Shown: in pieces, positions 51,501 through 63,989 of the stretch
How the letters are laid out: every line of letters starts with the position of its first letter
Numbering within the stretch: position 1 is the stretch's first letter
NCBI GenBank assembly: GCA_020650975.1
Contig: JAIPMN010003781.1
Location: 1 to 64,000, forward strand
Source: Apostichopus californicus
Taxonomy: Eukaryota > Echinodermata > Holothuroidea > Aspidochirotida > Stichopodidae
Reading direction: 5' to 3'
DNA length: 64,000 bases
The notes under the pieces: generated by a model
The model's input: the letters and a program-made list of their open reading frames with translations, nothing else
Database searches by the model: none
What the model was told of the DNA's origin: nothing
Program-made: the position numbers and the translations under genes

Positions 51501-52729
51501 ACTTGGCTAGTCAAGCTGCAAGAAACAAACTACAGACATTGCCTGTTATGGGTTTTAGATCTGTCAAGACAGTTCATCTACCTGCTGTAAAATGGAGTCC
51601 AAATGCAACTAAAAATAAAAGTACTGACTGTAGAACTTAAATACTGTACAGCTCTGTAGATCAGTGGCAGCACTTCCAGGGGTGGGGGGGGGGAGTTCAT
51701 GAGGATTCCCCCAGACCCCCAACCAGATCTGTTACTAATCAAAATATATCACTTGGCTAATCGTCTGTGGGGGGGGGGGGACTATGAGGATTTTTCCCCC
51801 AGAGTCCCCCAACCAGATCTGGTACTTATACAAAAAAATATATCACTAGGTTAATCGTCTGTATTAGAAAGAGCTTCCAATGCTGACCAAAGTCGACCCC
51901 AGAAACATTTTTTATTGGCTCAAAGCTGCCGGCACTCAGTTTGTCAAACTTTGAAAAAAAATTCTTGCTCACCACAAAATTGCAATATTTAAGGAAGGTA
52001 AGATATGTGAAATATTGTCGAATGACAGCACCATTTTGAATCGCTACGCTATGAATTGCTACCCCCAAAATATTCCTTGCCCCCTAGCTCCCCCCCCCCC
52101 CCATGATTGCCTAATCCAGTGCTGCCACTGGTAGAAATTGATAGAGTTGAAATCCTTTTGAAAGAGTCAGTTGACAGAGTACAGTACAATGCATGTTGTA
52201 AATGTTATCCTTACTGGAAGAAAGGCAATACAACCCCACCAATATAAATCATGTGCTTCACTTACAGAGAAAAAACGCAGGCAGACATAGAGGTGCCTTG
52301 CATGGAACACTCAGACTGTCACACATACGCAGATCTGATCTACAGTACTTATATGCAGTGCCGCCGAAAGTCTCAAAAAGCCTGAGTGGTCCATGCCAGT
52401 CCAAGGACATTCTTCAATGCCAGAACTGTACTTTGTGTTACTGGAATGACACAGTTCCATCATAGACTGTTTACCAATTAACCTTCATAATCATTGCATT
52501 GAAACATGTCAAAAGGCAAAATTCAATTTGTGCATTTAAAATGTTTTAAGAAAACCATCATTGCACTGAGAGCAAATTGGGTCGAAACGTTTAATTACAT
52601 TACAAAACATAATCACACTATACAGATTGTACTCTATTCATGTAGTCAAATTTCACATACAGTAAATTAAAATATGACTACCCACTGCACAGAACACAAT
52701 ATGTCAGTGTTTATGTTTGTAAAGTAGAC
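48551..52729. other. Between the two aquaporin first exons; no exon seen
   Basis: Contains a CAGA microsatellite (about 49964-49984), a TATA/CACA tract near 50533-50570, and a duplicated G-rich phrase (GGGGGG with CCCCCAGA/CCCCCAACCAGATCT) at about 51683-51735 and 51770-51825. Antisense frames at 48149-48616 are shadows of the aquaporin exon. Confidence 0.5.
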
Positions 52730-53360
52730 TTAAAGGGATACTCCATATTCCATTATGGATAAGAAAGAAAACAAATCCACACTTTTAATTGAAAACCCCA
52801 TCTTAACACAGAATCTTGTCCCTAGTACCTCAAGCTATGGTTCATTGAACTGATTTTGGCACACTGAAACTTTGATTCATCCCTCAAGTGGATCACAGTG
52901 AGTTGTACGTGATGTCATAATGGCAAATATTCTCCAAAAGCTTTTCTCACCAATTACAATCTTTTGGTTGAATGATTTATTAATTAATGAAAGCAGATAG
53001 ATTTGGAAATGTTTGCTTAACTGCAAAGATTCTCTGTATTTGGAATTTTCATCCGTGAAAGGTTTTTGCATAAATGTTATTTTACCCTGTGAGTAATCGA
53101 GTTAAATATTATAACACATACGAAGACCAAAGTTGAGCCGAATTGCCGTGCTGACATCATTCACTCTGCTGTTTGCAGAATCACAATAGTAACGCCCAAA
53201 AAAAGAAAAAAAAAACAAAAAATTTGAAAAATTAATATATCTTCTCCATACAAAATACTACATACAAAGATATGGTTCTGACCTAAAAATGTAGAAAACT
53301 TCCAGCATGTTTATAAATCAAGCAATGTACTTCAGCCACCAAAGTACAGTATCCCTTTAA
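52730..53360. mobile_element. MITE-like repeat, TTAA family B, copy 1
   Basis: 631 bp bounded by TTAA. The left end TTAAAGGGATACT is inverted at the right end (AGTATCCCTTTAA with a small insert). Internal sequence is shared with 55734-56340 and 61640-61860, for example TGATGTCATAA and CCAGCA..TT.ATAAATCAA. It lies between the two aquaporin first exons. No transposase. Confidence 0.75.
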
Positions 53361-54515
53361 GTTCAATTACAAACCAATTTCCTTGAAGTAAAGTAGGGTA
53401 CTGTACAATTATGCCCTACATACAGCAGTTATAACAAAGTAAAATTTTAGTTTAAAGGTAGCTACAGTGCAGTATTCTTCTCTGCTATATATGTGTTCTT
53501 CCTTGCCAGTCTGTCAAAATTAATAACAAAACTGAGGCAAAATATGACCCAAATGTTTCTCATTTTCATCAGAGGGGCTACTGTATTTCTATAGGTTCCT
53601 TTAAATAGTGTTGTAGCGAGAAAGCTTTTACACAAACAAATGCTTCATTTACTAATTTCATGCATGGATATGAAACTGTGTTTATTATATAGTAGACTTA
53701 AAAAAAAAAAAAAAAGGATTTTTTTTTTTTTTTTTAGCAAAATCAAAATAAATCACCTACAACTCATACCCGCAGATGTATGGAAAGTGACTGGTACCAG
53801 TAAATGTTTAATATTGCTCGAATGCATGCAGTTGAATCTGTCCAAGGTCGCCATGGATACCATTCCAGTTTTTACCAAAGAGATTTAGGACGTAGGAGGA
53901 AGTACTGATAGTATTATTAATTACTGTAGTGCTCACACCATCGTGCTATAGCAAAAATTGCTATACAAACATCTTTGCAATAAGAATAGTAATTTTACAC
54001 ATTACACAATAACATTTTGTTATCCGGATGTCGGAACAAGTCATTCCCTGTGTTACCGTTTACTAGGCTGCACTTACAGTAGTTTATATAGAAAACAAAA
54101 CCATCTTGCTGCTTACAGTATATGTTACTGTATCTTCAGTCTGAATAAACTGCTGCCTTGTGAATCCTTTCTATACCTTTAAGGTTGTCTATTATACACC
54201 ATCGTCTACATTATGTTACTTGATAAAACTGGTCAGTGCACAATAAGTTACCCATTTTAGGAAATAGGTAATTAAATACCATGGGAAGTGCTTTTGCTGA
54301 GAGCAGTCAAGTTTAAATTTGTACTGTTTAGTAACACCACTTCCTCTGTATCAATATCCTAGTTGAAAAACATACATTTATCTTAAATTGCCAAAAAGAA
54401 AATCAATCTGTCTATAATTTGGAGACAACCAGCTCTCTTAGCTTAACAGCCTCCGCAAGATAATTACTCATACAATTTAATCCAGAGTGTAATTCAAAGA
54501 AGACATTTTCCTTAC
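53361..54515. other. Intergenic or intronic, no exon seen
   Basis: AT-rich, with back-to-back A and T homopolymers at 53700-53736. It would be intron if the distal aquaporin exon splices to the constant exon. Confidence 0.45.
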
Positions 54516-55101
54516 CTGCAAGAATAACTGCAATCGTAGCAGCAGCATTGAAATACTTCTCCAAAGACGGACCTCCGACCCGAAAACTGGCAAAGATCCT
54601 CAACACGGCCGCGGCAGCTAGCTCCACCACCATTGCCTCCGGTAGACTGACCTTGTTTGCTGAATCGCAAGTCAGCGAGAGATAATTAGCCCTGGCGACC
54701 TGGTACTCGGACAGAGCGATCGTCTTCCACATCCACTTCATGTACCTCGCGGCGAGGAGAGCTCCGACCACCTGGGCCATTATTTTCAGACTGGCGTCGG
54801 AGGACGACATCTTCTTATTCCACCACCGGTCAAAGACCACGATGGGATTATTCAAGGTGTCGGCCACCGCTGCGTAGACCATCATCAAGACGAACAGACA
54901 GACGGAATACGGGCCCACCCCATACTGACCGTAGACGTTGCCGTTCTCGTGTGTGTTGGCTACCATGAGAAACGAACATAGTATCTCCGCACAGTACGGA
55001 TAGACCTCCTTGGATAAGAAGCGACGTAAAACCGGCCTCAGCGAAAGCACCAAAATAAAATTAGTGATGTAAATCACTAACGAATGTAAAAACAACAACA
55101 T
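54516..55101 (-). CDS. AQP11/12-type aquaporin, distal alternative first exon
   Basis: This exon encodes 195 residues from an ATG at 55099-55101. It ends in a consensus donor (GCAG|GTAAGG) in phase 1, the same phase as the proximal exon. It is an evident paralogue of that exon: both begin ML, and VANxxENGN (47-55), NP (85-86) and WNKK (94-97) occupy identical positions. Here the first pore box is NPI. The exon alone lacks the second NPA and last membrane segment. I searched by eye between 48600 and 54500 for a second-exon equivalent (NPA box, YWxAP) on this strand and found none. Splicing to the exon at 45451-45833 would restore a complete 322-aa channel. The sharing is an inference. Confidence 0.82.
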
Positions 55102-55632
55102 AATGTTAAAAAGGAAACCGACCCTGTGAGTGGTTACACCGTAAAAAGAAAACTCCAGAAACTGTGGCGACAGTTGGCAAGAGAACCCCGGTTGGTAGTC
55201 TATGTATAGATGAGAAACTTCAGCAATGGCAGTGTGGAATGCTCTCCCAGGGGAAAATTCTTACATTGAGTGATTCAAGTCCAATGTAGTCTATCGTAGC
55301 GATCCAATTGCAAACCTTTATTGTTACAGCAACATATACCAACTGTGCAATCTTCTCCTGACACCAAAGCCTGGCTTGTATCAGTTCTGCTCATGGCAGG
55401 CCTATACATCATTAGCCAATCCACAGTTTGGCAAACAAATAAAATGCTGGTATTAGACTCCTCAGTTGCTGCATAGGACTCGATGAATCATTTACCAAAA
55501 AAAAATGGGATTATCAAGCGTGTAATCTGCCGAAAGAGGAAAAGACAAAAACATAATGCATACAAGAAGGTGATATATACTAATTTCACTCAACCATTGC
55601 ACACCTAAAATATTGTGGCTTTTAGATTAATT

Positions 55633-56340
55633 TTAAAGGGATATGTTCCAGTGTTAGTTAATGTGACACTTCATGATAATTTGCACTCAACCATCACATG
55701 TACATGTAAAATATCATACATTTACTGTTCATTTTAAAGGGATATTCTAATGGCAGACAATGTGACATCATATGGAAATGAAAAATATTCCACATTTTTA
55801 ATATTGAATACTCCATCTCAAAGTGTCTTATACCTAACTCAAGATATTTTGACTGGCAAAGCGCTCAATTCCAACCCCCCCCCCCCCTGCCCCCTCACCT
55901 CTCGGAGTGGATATTATATGTGGTCTGTGATGTCATAACTGTAAATGTTCCTCAAAAGTTCACTTTCCTAAATTATAATCTTCTTGCTTATGTTTATCCT
56001 TGAATCTTGATACAGTTGGAATGAGTTTGATGAGCTGTCAACATTTTCTGTAGTTTGACATTCATCAGAATATAAACGTTTTTGTACAAATTCTGCGCGA
56101 GTTAAATATGATAAAGGAGAGCAAAAACACATTTATGCTGCATTGCCCTGATGACATTATTCACTTTACTTGACATTGCCACTTGGCAGGATGCATTCAT
56201 TTGAATAAGTACTACTAAATTTTACATCTCTGCCAAATGTTACAAAATGCCATTAGGATGTGTTTTGTGGACCTATAGATGCAGAACCTTTCCTACCTTT
56301 TTCATAAATCAATCTTCACCAGCCAAACCCATGGAGTTAG
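55633..56340. mobile_element. MITE-like repeat, TTAA family B, tandem 5' ends plus body
   Basis: Two left ends lie in tandem: TTAAAGGGATATGTTCCAG near 55634 and TTAAAGGGATATTCTAATGG at 55734. The second continues into a body paralogous to 52730-53360 (TGATGTCATAACTGTAAATG against TGATGTCATAATGGCAAATA). The right end is eroded and lacks the closing TTAA. Confidence 0.65.
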
Positions 56341-59300
56341 GATGCAGCTAAAATATTAGCTCATGATGAGCATTGCATGTTACCTTGGGGTGTTGTCTTT
56401 TTTAGTCGCAATGGCAATGAGTTACTGTACTGTGCATAGTGCGTGCTTACTATATAAAAACAATTTAAAACTCTTGGGTACTGATGCACTAATATCTTCT
56501 AATATTGGTAAACTTTGCATAAATTGCAGTTATTAGGCCACAATATTGTTGTTTCAGGCAAAGCGGACAATCCTTCTTTTCTTAAAGCTAATTTCAAATT
56601 GATCAAATGCACTTTGGTATACATTCATTTTCTTTATAAATTTGTAAAAAGCCCAACTGAACTGGTGGAACCATTTTTTCCCCTACAATGAGCAGCTCAT
56701 ATATAAAGGCCAGCTACCTGTGCAAAAAACATTATTACAGATACTTTTCAAAGAGTTCTACTTACTCTTACATAGTATCACCAAGAACATTCATGCCACA
56801 AATCCCTTTTTTTTACTGATCAAGGAGGACCTTATGGAAAGGATATGGGGTAAAGGAGAATAGAAAAGGAAAAAAAGGAATTGAGAACAAGACAAAGAAG
56901 AGGGAAACAGGAGGAAAGAGATTGGTCCTTGGGGAAATCATCATCACCCCTAATCCCTTATCCAATAAACTTCACTTTAATCCCCTCTATTGTTCATGTT
57001 AAAAATGTATGCAGGTACAAATATTGTTAAAATGATATAATATGCTATCTGCACACCAACATTAAAATAACTTGGATTAAACAATTGCCCTTGGTTACAC
57101 TCGGTCACCTCTGGTTCTAGTGAAAAATCTATGAACCAAAGGTCAAGTTTCACAGAAAATTTCCCCTGGTTGTTGAAACCTTTTGCCACCAGTGATATTG
57201 GAAAAGGCCAACATTGGCAATGTGGGCCTTTTGTTACCCACAGTGCAGATATCAAGCCCTGAACACTGCTGTTATATGTCCAAATTCTAAACTGATACCA
57301 TGAGGCTGGCAGCAAAACTAGTTCAGCATTTTGCCTTAATATTAAACAAACTTGTCAGGTTTTATTGCAATTAATATTAGATAATGAGAGATAGGGCCAT
57401 ACCACCAAACTTTATTACCTCAGTGCATTACCTTTGTCACTGCATGCAGGCCTAGTATTATATCAATGTTTATCTAGCTAAGCCTTTGGCTAAATTATTG
57501 TTAAGCTTGTATTATTAGCATTAATATGCCCTGAAGTAAACCGTGAAGCCTAGCTGACGTTTTCTTTGTATTAGTAATCGAAGCCTAACATGGCCTACCC
57601 ACCACTCTACTATTCATAACCCAAACTAGTACAAGCGGGCCTAGGCCTATCCTAATGTTGCTAAGGCTTAAAACTAGTTTGTTTATTTATGACCACCAAT
57701 CGAATACAACCATGCTAAAAATCCGAATCTCACAACCTACCTTTATTCGCACATCTCATACTGAGACAAGGCCTAAATGGCATTCGTCACATACTATTAC
57801 TATATTACTTACTAGTTACTTTCCAGTTGTTCCAGGTCACACTCACACTGTCACAGAATGTATAAATTTCTGTGTTCCAGGTACGCAGTAGCATGTACAA
57901 GGAGAGCCGTATAATTATTGCTTGCCACAGCAAGCTTTGTAAACACAGACGCTAACAAAACACAGACGCATGTCTTTTGATGTTACAGCACATGTCACTC
58001 GCATGGATGAAAAAACACATACCCGACCATATGTTTTATTGATTTATTTTCTACATAATGTGAGTTGGGACCGAATTAATAATTTCCATATCACATTCAG
58101 CACTAACCTTTATCAGTAACAGTCTACAGACCAATAATTAAAATTTAGTTTAGGGGAAGAAAAACGATGATGACACAACAGAAACGAGTCCGCATCAAGG
58201 TCCCTATAACAAAATCTGAACACAAAACCGTAAATCCTATTGCAATACTTAAAATAACCAACCAAAGCAGTTGAAACTCAAGACAATTAACTGACTCAGT
58301 CAAATCATTTTACTTCACAACTTTCTGATAGGAAACATTCTTCAGTGAGTGCGTCTCTGAACTCAGAGAAGTAAGGATTCCAATCCTGAATAGAATTCTC
58401 CCAAGCCGCCTAACCAACTGCTTATAAGATGTTACAACGATTTCTTTCCCTAAATTATCATCTAAAATTTGTCCTAAGCATACCAAGAAAAACTCCATTG
58501 CCTCTTTCGCAGCTTCACTACATTGGCTAAAACATTAATCGCTTGATCAATCACTGTGAAGATGGAATAAATAAACTAACTGGAGTCCGCAAAATCGCAT
58601 CCGACATCTTTCTCCTTTTTCAACTTCTCTTTTAGGTTACACTCATTATTAGTATATTTTAGTGAGCCGTTGGACTTGTACGTCAGTATTGGGTAGATAG
58701 ATTTGGCGAATGAATTTGGTTATAGCATCTCACTCCACTGAGTCCTGCCTCGCATCCGCAGTAACTTTGATCTCTCATTTTGCTGTACCACGCTCTGGCA
58801 AGATTGTGATGATCGGTGTGCGATGCTTCTTGATCGGATCAGGGGCCCGGAATTGTTGACGGTGTCTTCGAAAACCAGGTTGAGCCCGGTGAAAAATAAA
58901 TATGTTACCGGCCTTAAGTGTATTATGAAAATCAGAACAACATATTCTTTGTTTTATTTTTTCCTCTGGCCCTGGGAATTGACCCCGGGCCCTGGACTGT
59001 ATCCCCTGATCCCTTGGTATGCTATATCTTGGGGCGTGGTTTTGCGGACGGATGGCAATGTTTCTAGCTATTTTACTGTTAGTTATTCTGGTCAGCAGAA
59101 GTTTCCATTCTTACCCTTTTTTTTACTAACAGAAAGAAAACCTGTGGAGTATTCAGTGTCAACATTAGTTCTACCAGCACGTACTGTAGAATTTTCTTGG
59201 TTCGGTCTCAACGAAAAACAGGTCACTTGATTTTTTTTTTTGCTTTTAGTAGTACCATAGAGGGATTTCTCTTTTCATAGTTAGTAGTTGGCCCGGTGCA

Positions 59301-60024
59301 CGGCGTTCTCCAAATGACACTGTGCTCTAGGTTTTGCGATGACTAGTTTCACGAAATCAAATGGTCGCAGTTTGTTCACATAGGCCTAGTACTAAGTATT
59401 GGTAGTAATAATGTTAGCGGACTTATCGCCCATGATATGGTGGAGCATTGACGAATTGTGGCTTTGATCTCGTGGGGAAGGGGGAATGGGAATTGAAACA
59501 GGTGGATGACCACTTAGGTAAAGCCCAATTTAATCCAGGGGAACTTCGCCTAGCCTATGTCATGGTGTTAAAAAAGTGTCTCCCAAATTGTGGTGTTACG
59601 TTCATTGTTGTTCATGTTTGTGACAGTGAAAGCAAACTCATCAAGTTAATCAGCAATTTGAAAATTCAGTGATGCAGTGTGTACTATGTCTGAAGAGATA
59701 GGTTTTATGCTAGTTCTGTGTATGCTCTGTCTTGAACCATAAGCTAGACTTTTTTGTAAAAATTAATATCAGTCAACTTATTTCTTGAAGTACTTGTCCA
59801 CTTTAACATAGAATGCCTTAAAAGTTCATTGGTATTGTTTCATACTTTATCCCACTCATCTACGTCAAGGTCAGTGCTAATTTCCTCTTCCTATTCTACA
59901 GGCATACAACTGCAATTTTATTTAATTTTCATCTGCTGGAGCCTAGTTGGATTTAACATTTGATATTTGCCCTGTTTTGACGTTTCCTTTGTCCACCTTG
60001 AATCCCTACAGTTATTTTAGGGAG
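56341..60024. other. Interval between aquaporin and MIOS, probable MIOS 5' region
   Basis: No coding exon recognised. TAGGCCTA-type words cluster around 57440-57650. A less AT-rich segment near 58790-59050 could hold the MIOS promoter. Acceptors CTACAG (ending 60011) or TTTTAG (ending 60020) lie just before the MIOS start codon, implying a non-coding upstream exon. Confidence 0.4.
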
Positions 60025-63000
60025 ATGACTAAGTGGGATCTACAATGGAGTGTGTCTGACCCAGACACATTTGTTGCCTTTTCAACTGATAAAGTTGAAA
60101 TCAATTTCCACCGTTTGACCACGAAAGATGAGGATTCTGCTGGTGTCGTTCCTTGGCAGCAAAAGCAAGCGACAAAAGGTGAACTTTACTTGAGGAGTAA
60201 AGCAGATCTACAGAGTGTGAAGGTAAATTTAAGTTAAAGGTGTACTAGTTTAGTTTAGAGTCATAGCTAAATGACAGTTCAAGGGCTTCTGATATCTTTC
60301 ATATATATTTTATGGTATTTTCTTCAAAATGCACAAACTTCAGAACTGTTATGAAAACTTTAATCACTAAATTATTCTGTACCAGATTAAATCTGTGCAA
60401 AATCTTTTCTTTAATTTTGTGGTTAGTCTTTAATGTTTGTGGTAGGTCTTTAATTTTGTGGTTGAGTGGATAAAGGTGGTTACATCTGAAGTCCAGCATC
60501 TAAGATGCCATGGTGTAACATCTGATAATAAGGGTGTTTTAAATTAAATATTCAATACCCTAAAATCTTGCTGTAATTGTTTACTAATTTGAAAAATAAA
60601 GGAGAGCATAAAAGCTTTATTTGTCTTGTGAGTTTCAAATTTTCATCACTCTGACCAAACCATGCAATATTTGCTGTAAACATAATCAAAACCCACAATA
60701 TAACTAAGAATTTTATGTGTCCATGAACATATGGCTGCAACTACATGTAACAAATTAATCCAGGATAGAATATCCTCTGATTCCTTAGTTGCTTTATTTG
60801 AAAACCTACAACATTAAAGCTTAACTTTAACATTCTTTGTGCAATATTGGTAAGCTAATTAACACCTTAAATTTTTACAGTCTTATTTGGTACAGGACCT
60901 ATATTTTCTCTCAACTTTGGAGAAGGGTATCACCAATTCAGTAAAAATGCAACTGTAAGGAACATCTCTCTTTCATTTTGTTTTTTTCTTCAGTGCTTTG
61001 CTCTCTGCCCCAATCCAAACTCTGACAATATCCTCGCTCTTGGATTATCCACCGGGAAAGTGGTCCTGTCGGCTTTCAACTCTGATCCATCTCTGGACAA
61101 GACGGAACTGGTCGGCTGCGAGATCAACCCGAAGCACACGAAACAGTGCAATAGTGTTACCTGGAACAAGACTGAACATAAACTGGTTTGTACACAATCT
61201 TTAAGACTTGTATGTCTCTTAATAATCTCCAGTTTTGAAACTGTTTACATTTTAGAAAACTGCTGATACAGGAACATTTGTTGCTCATATGCAAAGAACT
61301 TCCTTAAGGTCCGGCTTGATGGTGCTCTCACAAAGAGAGAGTACAGCATTACATCCAGCATAATTGTATATTATATCTATGGATATGCCTACCATTGTAT
61401 CACTTTAACCTTCAGTTTCCTGTTATTGTTGGAGCGCCAGCCATATATAGGATTTTCTTTGTCTAGTTGATATTTCATATTTCAATTTGACTGGTTTCTA
61501 GGGCAGTAAGAAAGTATTGCACCATTTAATAACTTTTACACAGTCTAGTATTAGTGTTAGCTCAACAGCAGACAATCTAGCCAATTTTGGTTGTGTGTAC
61601 TTAAATAATTTCCCACTTTAATCTAGATATAAAATATTCTAGATTCTAACAAAAAACATTTTCAGCTCAGTTATCCAGGACATCATTCACTCTTGTTGTT
61701 GCCAGATGCATTCACAAAATAATCAACAAAAAAGCTTTTGAAAAATTCATATCTTCACAAAATACTAGTAGGATGTGGTTTTTTGACCTAAGGATGCCAG
61801 GAACTCCCAGCAAGTTTGCTAAGCAACTAATGTCAACCATGGCATAACGGAATATCCCATTCATTCAAATTATATGAAGAATGAAGTTAACAAATCTCTT
61901 TTCGTTCTGCGTTTGTATTGCAGCTTGCAGTGAGTTATGATCGACACAGGCCTGATCAGTGTCTAGCAGTTTACGATGTGTATAATTCTGGTAAGTGTCT
62001 AGCAGTTTATGATGTATATAATTCTGGTAAGCTTATTTCACATGTTTTGTATCCAGCCTTAAAGGAACACATTTGCCAGTGCTTTTAATCTAGAACAAAA
62101 AGAGAAATGAACTAGAGGAATTGTGGTGGCTTGGTGGTGGGGAGGGGGGTGGGGGAGATCCAGATAGGAATCACCTGGAAGTAATCACTGGGACACATTA
62201 TTCGTTCTGCCAGTGAAATGACACTGAAAAGAAAAAAATTCTCATTATTAAAGCCCTTTTTTAATCGATCATGATTAGTAAACACATGTCAAAACTTTAT
62301 ACTTGTTCTGTAAGAATGTTGACTTATGACTATTTGTAAGTCATTTCGAGGTAAAGTTACGCACATTCATTTACGTCACCATATATATTCTATTGAAGAC
62401 GTTTCTTTTACATAACTCACGCCTGAAAAATGTATTAAATGCTTCCAATAGTTCATTTGCTATTTTTCAATCTCTTCTGTCAGTAACCCATAGAATTGGA
62501 AAAGGCCAGGCGTCTGAAAGAGCAAGACCTGTCGCTGAATTTGGTGAGTGTTGCAGTTTCTACATTGAAATAGGGAGAAAGGACGAAAACATATTCAAGG
62601 TCTAATGAATGTACTGTGCACATCAAAAGAAACTGTTTGATTCTCTGACAACATTGTGCGAGATCAAACTAAAATGAAGTCCAAATTGGGTCAATGCCAG
62701 TAATTTTTCTGACTGAATCCAAGGCACATGAAAATGTTAACAGCTCAAAACTCTCTTATCCTGCATGAACACGGGGGGGGGGGGGTTTCCTTAATTCGGT
62801 CACTTTTGGCTACCTCGAAATGCAACATGTTTAGTCTCTAGTTTTGCTGGAAAATTGTTGAAATAGCATGGCACTGTTTCATGTCACTGTATTATCTCTA
62901 TGTCGAAAATGTTCGAGTCACTTTAATTACTTTTACAAATTTAGCGACACGTGTAATTACTTGTTTCGACACTGATAAAGATTTTATAATTTTCGCATGT

Positions 63001-63989
63001 GAGAATGTTATACTAAATGAAGAAAACATTTTAAGACCTCAAAGTTTTTCATCTTGCAGGAACACAGGCGGATGTGGTAAATTCAGTCACATGGCTACCT
63101 CAGAGTGCAACTTGCTTAGTCGCTGGCTTTGCTGGAAAATTGTTGAAAAAGCTTGACATTAGAGGTCAGTATTCTTTGAAATTGGAGATGTGATTGTGTC
63201 CTTTGTTAGACATTTAATCATTCCGAATGCTAGCCAGCTGGAGGTGAAAAGCTTCTGTGAGATGGTGTCATTTTCACTCTCTTCATCTCTTAAAGACATT
63301 CACAATGATATTTACTCAGCTATTATATTACCTGTCTACTCACCCCTATCACACTCTTCCTATCTACCAGCCTCACGGCTTGTGAACACTTGGTCAGGAC
63401 ATGTGTTCAAAGATTTTTGACCTGAAGGTTGCCTCCATAAATGTTCCACTTAACACACACTTCTCACACTGACCTAGGATTCCTCACATACAACAACGGG
63501 GATAATGGTTGCACTCTTCTGACATTCTCGATAGTTTCACATCTGTCGTGGTGGCGCCGGTCATGGAATCCTGTTGCCACAGGCTTCTCTTTACTTTTCA
63601 TTGAAATGGTCAAATCATGGTGTGTAACTCCATTACAGGCTAACTATGTTACACCCACTGGTGGTTTGGTTTATGCACAGAAAAGATTGCCTGTTTGGCA
63701 GCCCCGACTTTCCATCAAGGATAAGTTTCTTCCTTCTTTCCAAATTGTCTGGTTGTTTTTTTGCTCACCATCTGTTTGGTTAAAGAAACTGAAATCATAT
63801 ATTTGTGAAACATTATCATAGAAACCAGATTTTTTTTTTCTTATTCTTGTAGATCCCGCGAGTTCTAGAAACGTCACCTCCACAAAAGGTGTGCACGGAT
63901 TAGTCGCGGACCCGTTGTTTGAACATCAACTTGCCTCATATTTTGAAGAACAGATTTACATTTGGGATCTTAGGAATTTTGATAAACCA
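60025..63989 (+). CDS. MIOS: GATOR2 complex subunit MIOS, N-terminal part (continues beyond window)
   Basis: Predicted coding exons: 60025-60222, 60994-61185, 61924-61990, 62484-62543, 63060-63164, 63853-63989. They join in phase to 253 residues, and a donor (CCA|GTGAGT) at 63990 leads out of the window. The start ATG opens MTKWDLQWSVSDPDTFVAF, parallel to human ILWAPHHVDRFVVCDSEL. Blade signatures line up with human MIOS: ILALGLSTGKVVL, KHTKQCNSVTWNKTEHKL (human KHARQCNTLAWN), VVNSVTWLPQSATCLVAGFA and IYIWDLRNFDKP (human VAIWDLRKFEKP). Human MIOS is 875 aa, so roughly the first 29% is here, the start of the WD40 propeller. The family protein is a GATOR2 scaffold acting with WDR24, WDR59, SEH1L and SEC13. 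Confidence 0.93.
61640..61860. mobile_element. MITE-like repeat, TTAA family B, degraded right half (MIOS intron 2)
   Basis: Aligns with the right half of 52730-53360: GACATCATTCACTCT, ATATCTTC..CA.AAAATACTA, and TTTTTGACCTAAGGATG against GGTTCTGACCTAAAAATG. It ends about 65 bases before MIOS exon 3. Confidence 0.6.
61958..62029 (+). repeat. 36-bp tandem duplication across the MIOS exon 3 donor
   Basis: Two 36-bp units (61958-61993 and 61994-62029) differ at two positions. Each starts AGTGTCTAGCAGTTTA and ends with TTCTGGTAA, so each carries a complete splice donor. The predicted donor is the first (after 61990). Use of the second (after 62026) would add 12 codons in frame without a stop. 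Confidence 0.92.
62044..62483. other. MIOS intron 3 remainder
   Basis: Non-coding, with a G-rich patch at 62134-62156. Nothing else is recognised. Confidence 0.5.

Noticed and set aside
56977-57315. 112-codon minus-strand frame
   Set aside because: Composition is not convincing, no domain is recognised, and no flanking exon would complete it.
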